Under the pieces are notes generated by a model. It was not told where the DNA came from. It made no database searches and saw only the letters and a program-made list of their open reading frames with translations. A stretch of DNA of 5,414 nucleotides, taken from a bacterium. Its GTDB lineage: Bacteria > Chloroflexota > Chloroflexia > Thermomicrobiales > UBA6265. The stretch is taken from the NCBI GenBank assembly GCA_029977305.1, contig JAPOLF010000142.1:1-5414 (forward strand), read 5' to 3'. A program made the position numbers and the translations under genes. Every line of letters begins with the position of its first letter. Within the stretch, counting starts at the first letter, position 1. Positions 1-5,414 of this stretch are shown one piece after another.

Positions 1-40
1 GAGTTCCGCCGGCGCCTTGGTGTTTACCGTCTTGATTCGT

Positions 41-928
41 CTAACCCTTGAGAGCGCCTTCCTGGAGGCCCTTCATGTACCAACGCTGGGCGATGCCGAA
101 GGCGAGTAGGCCGGGGATGATCGCCATCACGTAGACGGCGGCGAGGCGCGGCCACACCCACGCCCCCATGCCGCCGGTGGCGCTGGCGAGCACGACCGGC
201 ATCGTCTTCTTCGAGAGGTCCTGCATCAGGGTGGTGGCGAGGAGGTACTCGCCCCACGCGCCGACGAAGTTGACGATGACGACGACGACGATGCCGTTGC
301 TGACGATCGGCAGCATGATCTGGATGAGCATGCGCACCGGACCGGCGCCATCGATCTTGGCGGCGTCACCGAGCTCCTTTGGCACCGTCTCGAACATGCC
401 GCGCATGATGAAGACGGAGAGCGCGAGGGACAAGGTGACGTAGGGGAAGATGAGACCCCACGTCTTGTTGAGCAGTCCGAGATTCCCCTGCAGTTCCCAG
501 ATCGAGATGATCGCGGTGACGCGCGTGGGGAAGAACATCGAGGCGACGAGGATCGCGAGGATGATGGCGCGGCCCGGCATCGCGAGATGGACCAATGCGT
601 AGCCGGCCATGATGCTGATGACGGTGGTGATGACGACGGTGCTGGTGGTGACCATCACGCTGTTCCAGAAGTTCTGGGGGAGCGTGTCGATCTGGCCGAG
701 CGCCTGCCGATAGTGGGAGAAGTCGAAGTTCTTCGGCCAGATCTCATTCTGGTAGGCGTCGGGGAGGCTCTTCACCGACATGATGAGCACCCAGGCGATC
801 GGGAAGAGGATGATGATGGCGAAGAGGATGAGCACCGCGTTGCGGGCGATGGCGCCCCAGGACGGTCCGCGGCGCGGGTGCCATTCTTCGATGGTGCTGA
901 GATCGGCGGGAAGCGTGTTGGTGGACAT
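41..928 (-). CDS. Carbohydrate ABC transporter permease, MalG/UgpE type (CUT1 family)
   Basis: Inner-membrane subunit of a binding-protein-dependent sugar importer; with its partner permease it would form the translocation channel and dock the ATPase. The 295-residue product has about six hydrophobic segments (roughly residues 30-50, 91-113, 120-140, 156-176, 208-228 and 263-283). The cytoplasmic EAA loop, which contacts the ATPase, is at about 184-208 (KELGDAAKIDGAG, then ..LPI). The C-terminus (YMKGLQEGALKG) has the usual ending of MalG-like proteins, and the length is normal for the family. The ATG at 926-928 is preceded by a strong GGGAGGG-type ribosome binding site about 8 bases away. 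The gene starts 15 bases after the stop of the upstream permease gene, so the two are in one operon. The reading frame is intact. Family assignment is firm; the transported sugar cannot be read from the sequence, and no ATPase gene is nearby. Confidence 0.93.
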   Translation of the reverse strand: MSTNTLPADLSTIEEWHPRRGPSWGAIARNAVLILFAIIILFPIAWVLIMSVKSLPDAYQNEIWPKNFDFSHYRQALGQIDTLPQNFWNSVMVTTSTVVITTVISIMAGYALVHLAMPGRAIILAILVASMFFPTRVTAIISIWELQGNLGLLNKTWGLIFPYVTLSLALSVFIMRGMFETVPKELGDAAKIDGAGPVRMLIQIMLPIVSNGIVVVVIVNFVGAWGEYLLATTLMQDLSKKTMPVVLASATGGMGAWVWPRLAAVYVMAIIPGLLAFGIAQRWYMKGLQEGALKG

Positions 929-1636
929 TGGTGACTCCCTCCCCTAGTCCCGCGACCGGAAGAGCCGGAAGAGGATGGCCACGATGACGAGCATCCCGAT
1001 GGTGCCGATCCATCCGACGGCAGAGGCAAACCCGAGGTCACGCGGGGGCCGCTGGAAGGCGGTCTCGTACATGTAGACGGTCCAGGTGTAGGTGGGGCGT
1101 TCGCGGTTGAAGCCGCCCATGATCAGGTACTCGTCGATGACCGCCATGGCGGTGCCGAAGCGGAGGACGACGAGGACCAGAATGATGGGGAGGAGGCGGG
1201 GAAAGGTGACGTCCCAGAACATGCGCCATTCGTTGGCGCCGTCGACGCGGGCGGCGTCGAAGAAGTCTTTCGGGATGGTGGCGAGACCGGCGAGGAAGAA
1301 CATGGTGTGGTACCCGAGTCCCCACCACCACTCCATGGCGGTGATGGCCGGGAAGACGAGTTTGGGATTGCCGATCCATTGGGGCTGGGTGTAGACGTCG
1401 TAGAAGTGGAAGACGTCGACGAGAAAGTAATTGATCGGGCCGACGTAGAGGTCGTACATCCACCGCCAGAGGAGGAAGATGAGCGGCCCGGGGATCATCG
1501 AGGGAATGAGCAGAATCAGGCGGTAGAAAGTTGCTGCTTTGGGATTCTGCACCCGGTCGATCAGGACGGCGATGAACATCGGAATGAAGATCATGCCGGG
1601 AAGGAAGAGCGCGGTGAAGCCGAGGGCGCGGAGGAG

Positions 1637-1639
1637 TCA
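1637..1639 (-). other. In-frame TGA inside the MalF-type permease gene
   Basis: On the minus strand the codon after ADPLMRK is TGA, followed without loss of frame by LLRALGFTALFLPG and the rest of the permease. It falls at restored residue 84. A single substitution would convert it to TGG, CGA, AGA, GGA, TCA or TTA. nudC in this window ends in TGA, so codon reassignment is not a likely explanation. Confidence 0.85.
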
Positions 1640-1680
1640 TTTGCGCATCAGGGGATCGGCGAGGGCTTCACGGAAGTTCT

Positions 1681-1682
1681 GG
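1681..1682 (-). other. Probable one-base insertion (frameshift) in the MalF-type permease gene
   Basis: The coding strand reads CTT CC AG AAC across this point. With a single C it would read CTT CAG AAC TTC CGT (L Q N F R), joining the upstream HFVGL to the downstream NFREALADPL in the way usual for this family. The gene length modulo three agrees with one extra base. There is no long homopolymer or heptameric slippery motif, so programmed frameshifting is not suggested. Confidence 0.8.
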
Positions 1683-1912
1683 AAGCCCGACGAAGTGCAC
1701 CGGGGTGCCGGCGGGATCAAGGAAGTTGTAATCAGTGAAGGAGAGGTAGGCAACGCGGTAGATCGGGTAGAGCTGCCACCCAACGAAGAAGATCAGGGTC
1801 GGCACGATGAAGAGCCAACCTACCCACCAGTTGCCCTTGGCCCCGCGGGGCTTGCGACCGGTGGGCTGGGCAGTAGCAACTGAGGACATAGGGACCTCGG
1901 GGGTTGAGGAGA

Positions 1913-1938
1913 CGCCCCGCTCGGCTGTGAGCGGGGCG
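1913..1938 (-). promoter_or_regulatory. GC-rich hairpin in the gap between the binding-protein and permease genes
   Basis: A perfect 10-base-pair inverted repeat (arms 1913-1922 and 1929-1938, sequence CGCCCCGCTC and its complement) surrounds a 6-base loop. It is the second of two hairpins met by transcription of the operon and ends about 23 bases before the permease start codon. No run of T follows it on the minus strand, so it is not a canonical intrinsic terminator. It could act as a 3' RNA stability element or a partial terminator. Confidence 0.7.
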
Positions 1939-1944
1939 AAGGGT

Positions 1945-1982
1945 GCTGGGCAGGCGAAGCACGTGTGCTCCGCCTGCCCAGC
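1945..1982 (-). promoter_or_regulatory. Long hairpin just after the binding-protein stop codon
   Basis: A perfect 12-base-pair stem (arms 1945-1956 and 1971-1982, GCTGGGCAGGCG and its complement) continues, after one mismatch (1957 against 1970), into a further 4 to 5 pairs (1958-1962 with 1965-1969). The hairpin begins 6 bases after the stop codon of the binding-protein gene. A strong stem here would protect the upstream mRNA from 3' exonucleases or cause partial termination, raising binding protein relative to permeases, as is known for malE-malF type operons. There is no T tract, so full termination is unlikely. Confidence 0.75.
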
Positions 1983-1988
1983 TAGGGA

Positions 1989-3368
1989 CTACATCTTGGC
2001 GTACTCGGCCATGACGGCGTCCATCGCCTTGGTGAGGGCGGTCTTGGCGTCCGACTCCTCGCCCTTGAGGTAGGCGACGTAGTACGGGGTGGCCGTGGTG
2101 AACTGGGAGATGCTCATCTTGGTCGGGGCGATGGCGTTAGCCGCGCCGAGGCCGTCCTTGATGGCGAAGGCCCAGTCAGCGAGCCAATCCGGCTGCTCCT
2201 TCTCGTAGGCAGCCCAGATGGACTGGAGCACCGGCAGCTGGCCGACAGCGGTCTCGTTCTTCGAGGCATCGCCCTGAACCGAGTGCTGCCAGATGCGCTG
2301 ATCGGTGGAGAGGTTGGTCATGTACTGGACGGCGGCTTCCTTGTCGTGGCCGTACTGCATCAGCACGGCGCCGGTGGTCCAGAACACGGTGCCGCCCACG
2401 CCATCGGCGGTCTTCGGCAGCGCGGCGAGGCGGAGCATCGAGGGATCCGCCCAGGTGCTGGAGAAGCGCAGGTGGGCGTTCTGGTACTTGATGTAGTACG
2501 CGGCCTGGCCGGAGGCGAAGGCCTGCTCGTCCGGGGTGCCGTTGACGCCGGCGTCGGTGGTGCCCTCGTTGAGGACGTCCGGGTTCGCGAGCGGCATCAT
2601 TTCCTTCATGATCTCGAGGGCCTGAACCGCCGGATCCGAGTTCCACTGGAAGATGCCGGTCTCCGGATCGTAGACGTCGACCGAGATCGAGTGGGTGATC
2701 GGGAGAATCGAGCGCCACGCGTGGAAGTCGAAGGTGAGGCCGAACGGCGCGGCGCCGGACTCGACAACCTTCTTGGCGTTGGCGATGTACTCGTCCCAGG
2801 TGGTCGGGGTGACTTCGGGATCGAGGCCGGCCTTGCCCACGATCTCGGCGTTCCAGCCCTGGACGATGACGTCGAGGAGGAACGGCCAGACGTAGAACTT
2901 GTCCTGGTAGGAACCCTCGGCCTTGATCGCCGGGATGATGTCATCAAGCATGCCGGCCGGGAGGTAGCTGTCCCACGGCTCGATGACGCCCGCGTCGACC
3001 ATCTGGATCATCTCGAGGAACGGGGTGACGCCGATGTACATGTCGTACGTCGACTTCTGCTCCTTCGCCTCCGCGAGGAAGGTGTCGATGCCGAAGCCGG
3101 CGGTCGGGGCGACCTGAGCGTTGATCGGCGACGGGAACTCGGAGTTCACGAGCTCGATCGGCGAGTGGAGGCTCAGGATCCAGTCGTAGTAGGTCGCGTC
3201 GAGCGTCCCCTCGGTGTCGGCCAGCGCAGAGCGCATGGTCTCCTGGGCGAGGGCGGCGGCGACCGGGGCGGCGATGCCCAGTGCTGCGGCGCGGCGGAGG
3301 ATGGTGCGGCGATCAGCACGTCCTGCCAACGCATCAGCAAAAAGCTTGCGAACTTCCTGGTTGCTCAC
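1989..3368 (-). CDS. Extracellular sugar-type ABC transporter substrate-binding protein (family 1)
   Basis: Captures the substrate outside the membrane and delivers it to the two permeases encoded just downstream. The 459-residue product has a twin-arginine-like leader (DRRTILRRAAALG at 19-31, then an alanine-rich hydrophobic stretch to about 42). The mature part looks like a family 1 binding protein: YDMYIGVTPFLEMIQMVDAG at 108-127, PTTWDEYIANAKKV at 188-201 and FASGQAAYYI at 284-293, with many aromatic residues suited to sugar stacking. I chose the GTG at 3366-3368 because a perfect AGGAGG (3375-3380) sits 6 bases upstream. An in-frame ATG at 3462-3464 would add 32 unlikely residues and starts only about 9 bases after the predicted transcription start. 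The protein contains no cysteine, so it has no lipobox and cannot be a classical lipoprotein. The substrate cannot be told; carbohydrate is inferred from the CUT1-type permeases. Confidence 0.93.
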   Translation of the reverse strand: MSNQEVRKLFADALAGRADRRTILRRAAALGIAAPVAAALAQETMRSALADTEGTLDATYYDWILSLHSPIELVNSEFPSPINAQVAPTAGFGIDTFLAEAKEQKSTYDMYIGVTPFLEMIQMVDAGVIEPWDSYLPAGMLDDIIPAIKAEGSYQDKFYVWPFLLDVIVQGWNAEIVGKAGLDPEVTPTTWDEYIANAKKVVESGAAPFGLTFDFHAWRSILPITHSISVDVYDPETGIFQWNSDPAVQALEIMKEMMPLANPDVLNEGTTDAGVNGTPDEQAFASGQAAYYIKYQNAHLRFSSTWADPSMLRLAALPKTADGVGGTVFWTTGAVLMQYGHDKEAAVQYMTNLSTDQRIWQHSVQGDASKNETAVGQLPVLQSIWAAYEKEQPDWLADWAFAIKDGLGAANAIAPTKMSISQFTTATPYYVAYLKGEESDAKTALTKAMDAVMAEYAKM

Positions 3369-3374
3369 GGGATT

Positions 3375-3380
3375 CCTCCT
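3375..3380 (-). promoter_or_regulatory. Ribosome binding site of the binding-protein gene
   Basis: AGGAGG on the minus strand, six bases before the GTG at 3366-3368. It is a full match to the anti-Shine-Dalgarno core and decides the start in favour of GTG over the upstream ATG at 3462-3464. Confidence 0.85.
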
Positions 3381-3442
3381 GCTTGCTGCCTGGGCCGGAG
3401 CATCCTTGCGCGGCCCTGATTCCCGGGGGGCTTGGACAGCAC

Positions 3443-3458
3443 CGTCGCGCTCGCGACG
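3443..3458. promoter_or_regulatory. Inverted repeat, candidate repressor operator in the ABC operon leader
   Basis: CGTCGCG, two bases, then CGCGACG: a perfect 7+2+7 inverted repeat. It lies about 15 to 30 bases downstream of the predicted transcription start of the ABC operon, where a bound repressor would block transcription. LacI-type regulators of sugar operons use palindromes of this size, but no regulator gene is in the window. It could instead be a leader RNA hairpin (with a very tight loop) or chance symmetry in GC-rich DNA. Confidence 0.4.
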
Positions 3459-3479
3459 CCGCACCGGGTCTCTGTGGGG

Positions 3480-3507
3480 ATTATCGGGGAAAGACGCAGG
3501 GTGTCAA
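3480..3507 (-). promoter_or_regulatory. Sigma-70 type promoter of the ABC operon
   Basis: On the minus strand there is a perfect -35 box TTGACA (3502-3507), a 16-base spacer, and a -10 box GATAAT (3480-3485; five of six consensus bases). Transcription would start near 3473, giving a leader of about 105 bases before the GTG start of the binding-protein gene. In DNA this rich in GC such a match, placed correctly and on the right strand, is unlikely to be chance. Confidence 0.75.
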
Positions 3508-3630
3508 CGCATGCTGCGGGCGAGGAGCCTGCCTCCGAAAACGAGGGGCGAGAGGCCATCCGGAAGAAACCTCGCACTTGTCCAGCGCGTCCGTATCATT
3601 GAGGTGGGCATGATGTCCGACACAGGACTA

Positions 3631-3638
3631 AGGGAGGT
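3631..3638 (+). promoter_or_regulatory. Ribosome binding site of the META-domain gene
   Basis: AGGGAGGT lies 4 bases before the ATG at 3643, measured from its last base. It favours this start over the in-frame ATGs at 3610 and 3613, which have only a GAGGTG at close range and would place 10 or 11 polar residues before the signal peptide. Confidence 0.75.
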
Positions 3639-3642
3639 CACG

Positions 3643-4464
3643 ATGCGCAGCTTACTCGCGACAGTTGGGATGATCGCCGCAGCACTGATCGGGGTCGCCC
3701 AGCCGCTGGCGGCTGCGGGTCAGGCGATGGATGGGTCGGCCGGACCGGAGCCAATCGTCTGGAAGCTGGTGGCGATCGAGACCCCGCTCGAGCGGACGCC
3801 AGCACCCGAGTTTCAGGCGTACACCGTGCAGTTCGACCCGAACGGGACAGTCCTGGTGGTGGCGGACTGCAATGTGGGGTCGGGCACCTGGTCGGCGGAT
3901 GGGCAGGTGCTGACGATGTCGGCAATCTCGCTGACGCGCATGTACTGCGGACCGAATTCGATCGACACGACCTTTGTCGCGATGCTCTCCGAGGCCACGA
4001 TCTGGTCGGTGATCGACGACCACTTGGTGCTTGATCTGCGCGCTGATGCAGGATCACTGATTTTCGATCCCACAATCACGGCGGTGATGTGGGAGTGGCA
4101 GCAGTTCGAGGGAAGCGACGGCACCGTGATCGCACCTGACGACCCGACGCGGTATCAACTCCTGCTCTCGCCGGACGGGCAGGTGTCAGTGATGGCGGAC
4201 TGCAATCGGGGCATCGGGACGTGGACGAACGACGGGCCGTCGCTGAGCTTCGGGGCGATCGCCACCACCAAGATGGGGTGCCCGGAGGGATCGCTCGACT
4301 CCAAATATCTCTGGCTGTTGTCGCAGGCGAGCAGCCATGTCGTGCGGGATGGGGTGCTGTACATCGCGCTTCCGGTGGATGCCGGGATCATGGAGTTCCG
4401 GTCACGGGTGCTCACCGATGCTGAATACCAAGCGTACGTGGCGATGCAGCAGGCAGGATCGTAG
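3643..4464 (+). CDS. Secreted protein with two tandem META (HslJ-like) domains
   Basis: The 273-residue product has a signal peptide (MRSLLATVGMIAAALIGVAQ.., cleavage likely between residues 25 and 28). Two copies of the META domain (DUF306/HslJ family) follow, at about 38-142 and 148-252. Each copy starts with a tryptophan (VWKLVAIE; MWEWQQFE) and carries the family signature ADCN-x-G-x-GTW followed by T-[RK]-M-x-C. The cysteines are C76/C102 and C187/C213; the copies are offset by exactly 111 residues at both, pointing to an internal duplication. A disulfide within each domain is plausible. HslJ-type proteins are envelope proteins linked to stress or antibiotic tolerance in enterobacteria, but the molecular function is not known. 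No lipobox cysteine is present, so the protein is probably released or held by other means. The gene is probably co-transcribed with nudC, which begins 2 bases after its stop. Confidence 0.88.
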   Translation: MRSLLATVGMIAAALIGVAQPLAAAGQAMDGSAGPEPIVWKLVAIETPLERTPAPEFQAYTVQFDPNGTVLVVADCNVGSGTWSADGQVLTMSAISLTRMYCGPNSIDTTFVAMLSEATIWSVIDDHLVLDLRADAGSLIFDPTITAVMWEWQQFEGSDGTVIAPDDPTRYQLLLSPDGQVSVMADCNRGIGTWTNDGPSLSFGAIATTKMGCPEGSLDSKYLWLLSQASSHVVRDGVLYIALPVDAGIMEFRSRVLTDAEYQAYVAMQQAGS

Positions 4465-4466
4465 CG

Positions 4467-5312
4467 TTGCCTGAGGGGTTCCTCCCGGGGATCGTTCCCG
4501 CGAATGACCATGATGACGGCTGGTGCTTCGCCTTCCGCGGCGGGGAGTTGCTGCTGCTGAATGTCGCTGCCTCCCCCACCCTGCCGCGGCGGGGCGCGGT
4601 CGTCGCGCTCGGGTGGGAGGTGGTGCGGCAGGACTATCTCGGGCACCTCGATGGTGAGGCGTGCTGGTCAGTCGAGCTCGGTGACCACGGACCGGAAGTG
4701 CCGTCGGGCGCGTTCGTGGGGTTGCGCGCCGCGCACGGATTGATGAGTGAGGCTGCATGGGTGGTGGCGGGTCGCGCCGCGCAGATCGTGGCGTGGGCGC
4801 GTGATCACCAGTTTTGCGGACGGTGCGGCACGCGCACAGATGACGTGGCAGGAGAGCGTGCGAGGCGGTGTCCGGCATGCGGATTGCTCGCCTATCCGCG
4901 GATCTCCCCAGCCGTGATCACTCTCGTCGAACGCGAGGATCGCATCTTGTTGGCACGTAGTCCCGGGTTCCCGGCGGGGCGATTCGGGATCATTGCAGGA
5001 TTTGTCGAACCGGGGGAGACCCTCGAGGAGGCAGCGCATCGGGAGATCCGGGAAGAGGTCGGTATCACGGTGACCAACCTGCGCTACTTCGCCAGTCAGC
5101 CATGGCCATTTCCCCATGGAATCATGTTGGGATTCACGGCCGAGTGGGCCGCTGGCGATCTGACGCCTGATCCGTCGGAAATCGAGGCCGCCGGGTGGTT
5201 CGGGGTGGATGACCTGCCGAACATCCCGCCGAAGCTGAGCATCGCCCGGCGTCTGATCGATGACTGGGGGCGGCGGCGCGGGGTGGAGATCCCGGAGAGC
5301 GCATCCTGGTGA
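4467..5312 (+). CDS. nudC: NAD(H) diphosphatase NudC (zinc-ribbon Nudix hydrolase)
   Basis: Hydrolyses NADH/NAD+ to the nicotinamide mononucleotide and AMP; the family is also known to remove NAD caps from RNA 5' ends. The 281-residue product has a poorly conserved N-terminal domain, then a zinc ribbon with C117-x2-C120 and C135-x2-C138, the YPR-x2-PAVI motif at 143-151, and the catalytic Nudix box at 178-200 (G178, E184, REIREE 192-197, G199). The NudC hallmark SQPWPFP at 210-216, which separates it from other Nudix enzymes, is present. All catalytic and zinc positions are kept; the length is a little above the 257 residues of E. coli NudC. I chose TTG at 4467-4469: it is 2 bases after the META gene's TAG, and AGGA at 4455-4458 sits 8 bases upstream inside that gene, which suggests translational coupling. 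Cytoplasmic enzyme; its link to a secreted neighbour is unexplained. Confidence 0.95.
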   Translation: MPEGFLPGIVPANDHDDGWCFAFRGGELLLLNVAASPTLPRRGAVVALGWEVVRQDYLGHLDGEACWSVELGDHGPEVPSGAFVGLRAAHGLMSEAAWVVAGRAAQIVAWARDHQFCGRCGTRTDDVAGERARRCPACGLLAYPRISPAVITLVEREDRILLARSPGFPAGRFGIIAGFVEPGETLEEAAHREIREEVGITVTNLRYFASQPWPFPHGIMLGFTAEWAAGDLTPDPSEIEAAGWFGVDDLPNIPPKLSIARRLIDDWGRRRGVEIPESASW

Positions 5313-5323
5313 ACAGCGAACGA

Positions 5324-5341
5324 GCGGGCCGATCGGCCCGC
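5324..5341. terminator. Palindromic hairpin after nudC, probable bidirectional terminator
   Basis: GCGGGCC-GATC-GGCCCGC is a perfect 18-base palindrome, forming a 7-pair GC stem with a 4-base loop. It begins 11 bases after the nudC stop codon. On the plus strand it is followed by CCGTTGCGTTGCGATT, and on the minus strand by TCGTTCGCTGTTC: both moderately T-rich but without a true T run. Its place between two apparently convergent reading frames supports use in both directions. Confidence 0.65.
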
Positions 5342-5371
5342 CCGTTGCGTTGCGATTAGTGGATTGCGTGA

Positions 5372-5414
5372 CTAGTCGGCGGCGTTGGCCTTGCTGCCCT
5401 GAATCGCCCGCCAC
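5372..5414 (-). CDS. Possible C-terminal end of a convergent gene (partial)
   Basis: Reading leftwards from the right edge, one minus-strand frame gives WRAIQGSKANAAD followed by TAG at 5372-5374. The composition looks like an ordinary charged, alanine-rich C-terminus, and the stop is placed just before a likely bidirectional terminator, as expected for a gene converging on nudC. Thirteen residues are too few to name a family or prove coding, and another minus-strand frame also stays open here. Confidence 0.35.
   Translation of the reverse strand, partial: WRAIQGSKANAAD

Larger units (their letters stand above)
944..1889 (-). pseudogene. Carbohydrate ABC transporter permease, MalF/UgpA type, broken by a frameshift and a stop codon
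   Basis: Partner permease of the sugar importer. Translation from the ATG at 1887-1889 gives a normal start: a basic N-terminus, then a membrane segment at about residues 22-44 (WLFIVPTLIFFVGW). After residue 69 (..HFVGL) it leaves frame and stops at 1668-1670. Removing one base from the G pair at 1681-1682 restores a family-like continuation, QNFREALADPLMRK, which then meets an in-frame TGA at 1637-1639. Beyond it the same frame runs on intact (LLRALGFTALFLPG...) to the TAG at 944-946. The total span is 946 bases, one more than a multiple of three; the repaired protein would be 314 residues. The EAA loop (IPKDFFDAARVDGANEWRMF, restored residues about 205-224) is well preserved. The ATG at 1592-1594 has no visible ribosome binding site and would lack the first membrane segment. 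So the gene is either recently inactivated or carries sequence errors; an intact gene in the real genome is quite possible. Confidence 0.85.
3369..3642. other. Divergent intergenic region between the ABC operon and the META-nudC operon
   Basis: This 274-base stretch separates two divergent start codons. For the leftward operon it contains the promoter, a possible operator and a strong ribosome binding site. For the rightward operon I find only a weak -10-like TATCAT at 3594-3599, with no good -35 box at the right distance, so that promoter is not identified. No convincing small gene or RNA gene is visible. Confidence 0.6.

Noticed and set aside
1..40. Left-edge segment as part of a further gene or a terminator
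   Set aside because: No hairpin with a T tract and no supported reading frame is visible in these 40 bases.
1592..1640. Programmed frameshift, stop readthrough or selenocysteine to explain the broken permease
   Set aside because: Two separate events would be needed within 45 bases. There is no slippery heptamer at 1681, no selenocysteine precedent in this family, and TGA is a normal stop for nudC.
1038..1640. A 200-codon minus-strand open frame starting at 1640 inside the permease gene
   Set aside because: It is the out-of-frame shadow of the permease; its product is dominated by R, P, H and L with no membrane segments, while the overlapping frame encodes a clear permease with the EAA loop.
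2283..3419. A 378-codon open frame on the plus strand, antisense to the binding-protein gene
   Set aside because: It is opposite a gene with clear family motifs, its product is low-complexity and rich in V, R, G, D and L, and it has no domain signature. Long antisense frames are expected opposite GC-rich coding sequence.
3369..3464. Upstream start of the binding-protein gene at ATG 3462-3464
   Set aside because: It begins only about 9 bases after the predicted transcription start and adds 32 basic, polar residues ahead of the leader. The GTG at 3366-3368 has a perfect AGGAGG at ideal distance.
3578..3599. TTGTCC (3578-3583) and TATCAT (3594-3599) as a promoter for the META gene
   Set aside because: The spacer is only 10 bases, far from the 16-18 needed. 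TATCAT may still be a -10 box but has no fitting -35 partner, so no promoter is called.
3214..3642. Upstream in-frame extension of the META gene to an ATG at 3214
   Set aside because: It would overlap the divergent binding-protein gene and its promoter, and place about 143 residues before an obvious signal peptide that has its own strong ribosome binding site.
4668..5414. A 248-codon minus-strand open frame opposite nudC
   Set aside because: nudC on the other strand has the full zinc ribbon, Nudix box and SQPWPFP signature; the antisense product has no recognisable motif.

Overview
The window is GC-rich bacterial DNA with tightly packed genes. It holds two divergent transcription units on either side of a 274-base shared upstream region (3369-3642). 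The two-META-domain secreted protein, a substrate-binding protein with a twin-arginine-like leader, and frequent GTG/TTG starts would fit a Thermomicrobia-like Chloroflexota or a high-GC actinobacterium. That is an impression from protein style, not a demonstrated placement. TGA ends the nudC gene, so TGA is read as stop here.

Left unit (minus strand, 3368 down to 41): a carbohydrate-type (CUT1) ABC importer in the order substrate-binding protein, MalF/UgpA-type permease, MalG/UgpE-type permease. No ATPase gene is present, so the transporter would rely on an ATPase encoded elsewhere. A near-consensus promoter (TTGACA, 16-base spacer, GATAAT) lies upstream of the binding-protein gene, with a 16-base inverted repeat just downstream of the predicted transcription start that could be a repressor operator. 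Two strong GC-rich hairpins fill the gap between the binding-protein gene and the first permease gene; they probably make the binding protein more abundant than the permeases. The MalF-type permease gene is broken as given: it carries a one-base insertion near 1681-1682 and an in-frame TGA at 1637-1639, only about 40 bases apart. The rest of the gene is well preserved, which means either a very recent lesion or a sequence error.

Right unit (plus strand, 3643 to 5312): a secreted protein made of two tandem META (HslJ-like) domains, followed 2 bases later by nudC, encoding a zinc-ribbon Nudix NAD(H) diphosphatase that starts at TTG and is probably translationally coupled. A perfect 18-base palindrome after nudC looks like a bidirectional terminator. 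On its far side, the last 13 codons of a possible convergent minus-strand gene enter from the right edge.

I see no mobile element, CRISPR array, tRNA, rRNA or clear novel system. The points most worth a second look are the double lesion in the permease gene, the paired hairpins behind the binding-protein gene, the absence of any lipobox cysteine in the binding protein, and the coupling of a META protein to NudC.
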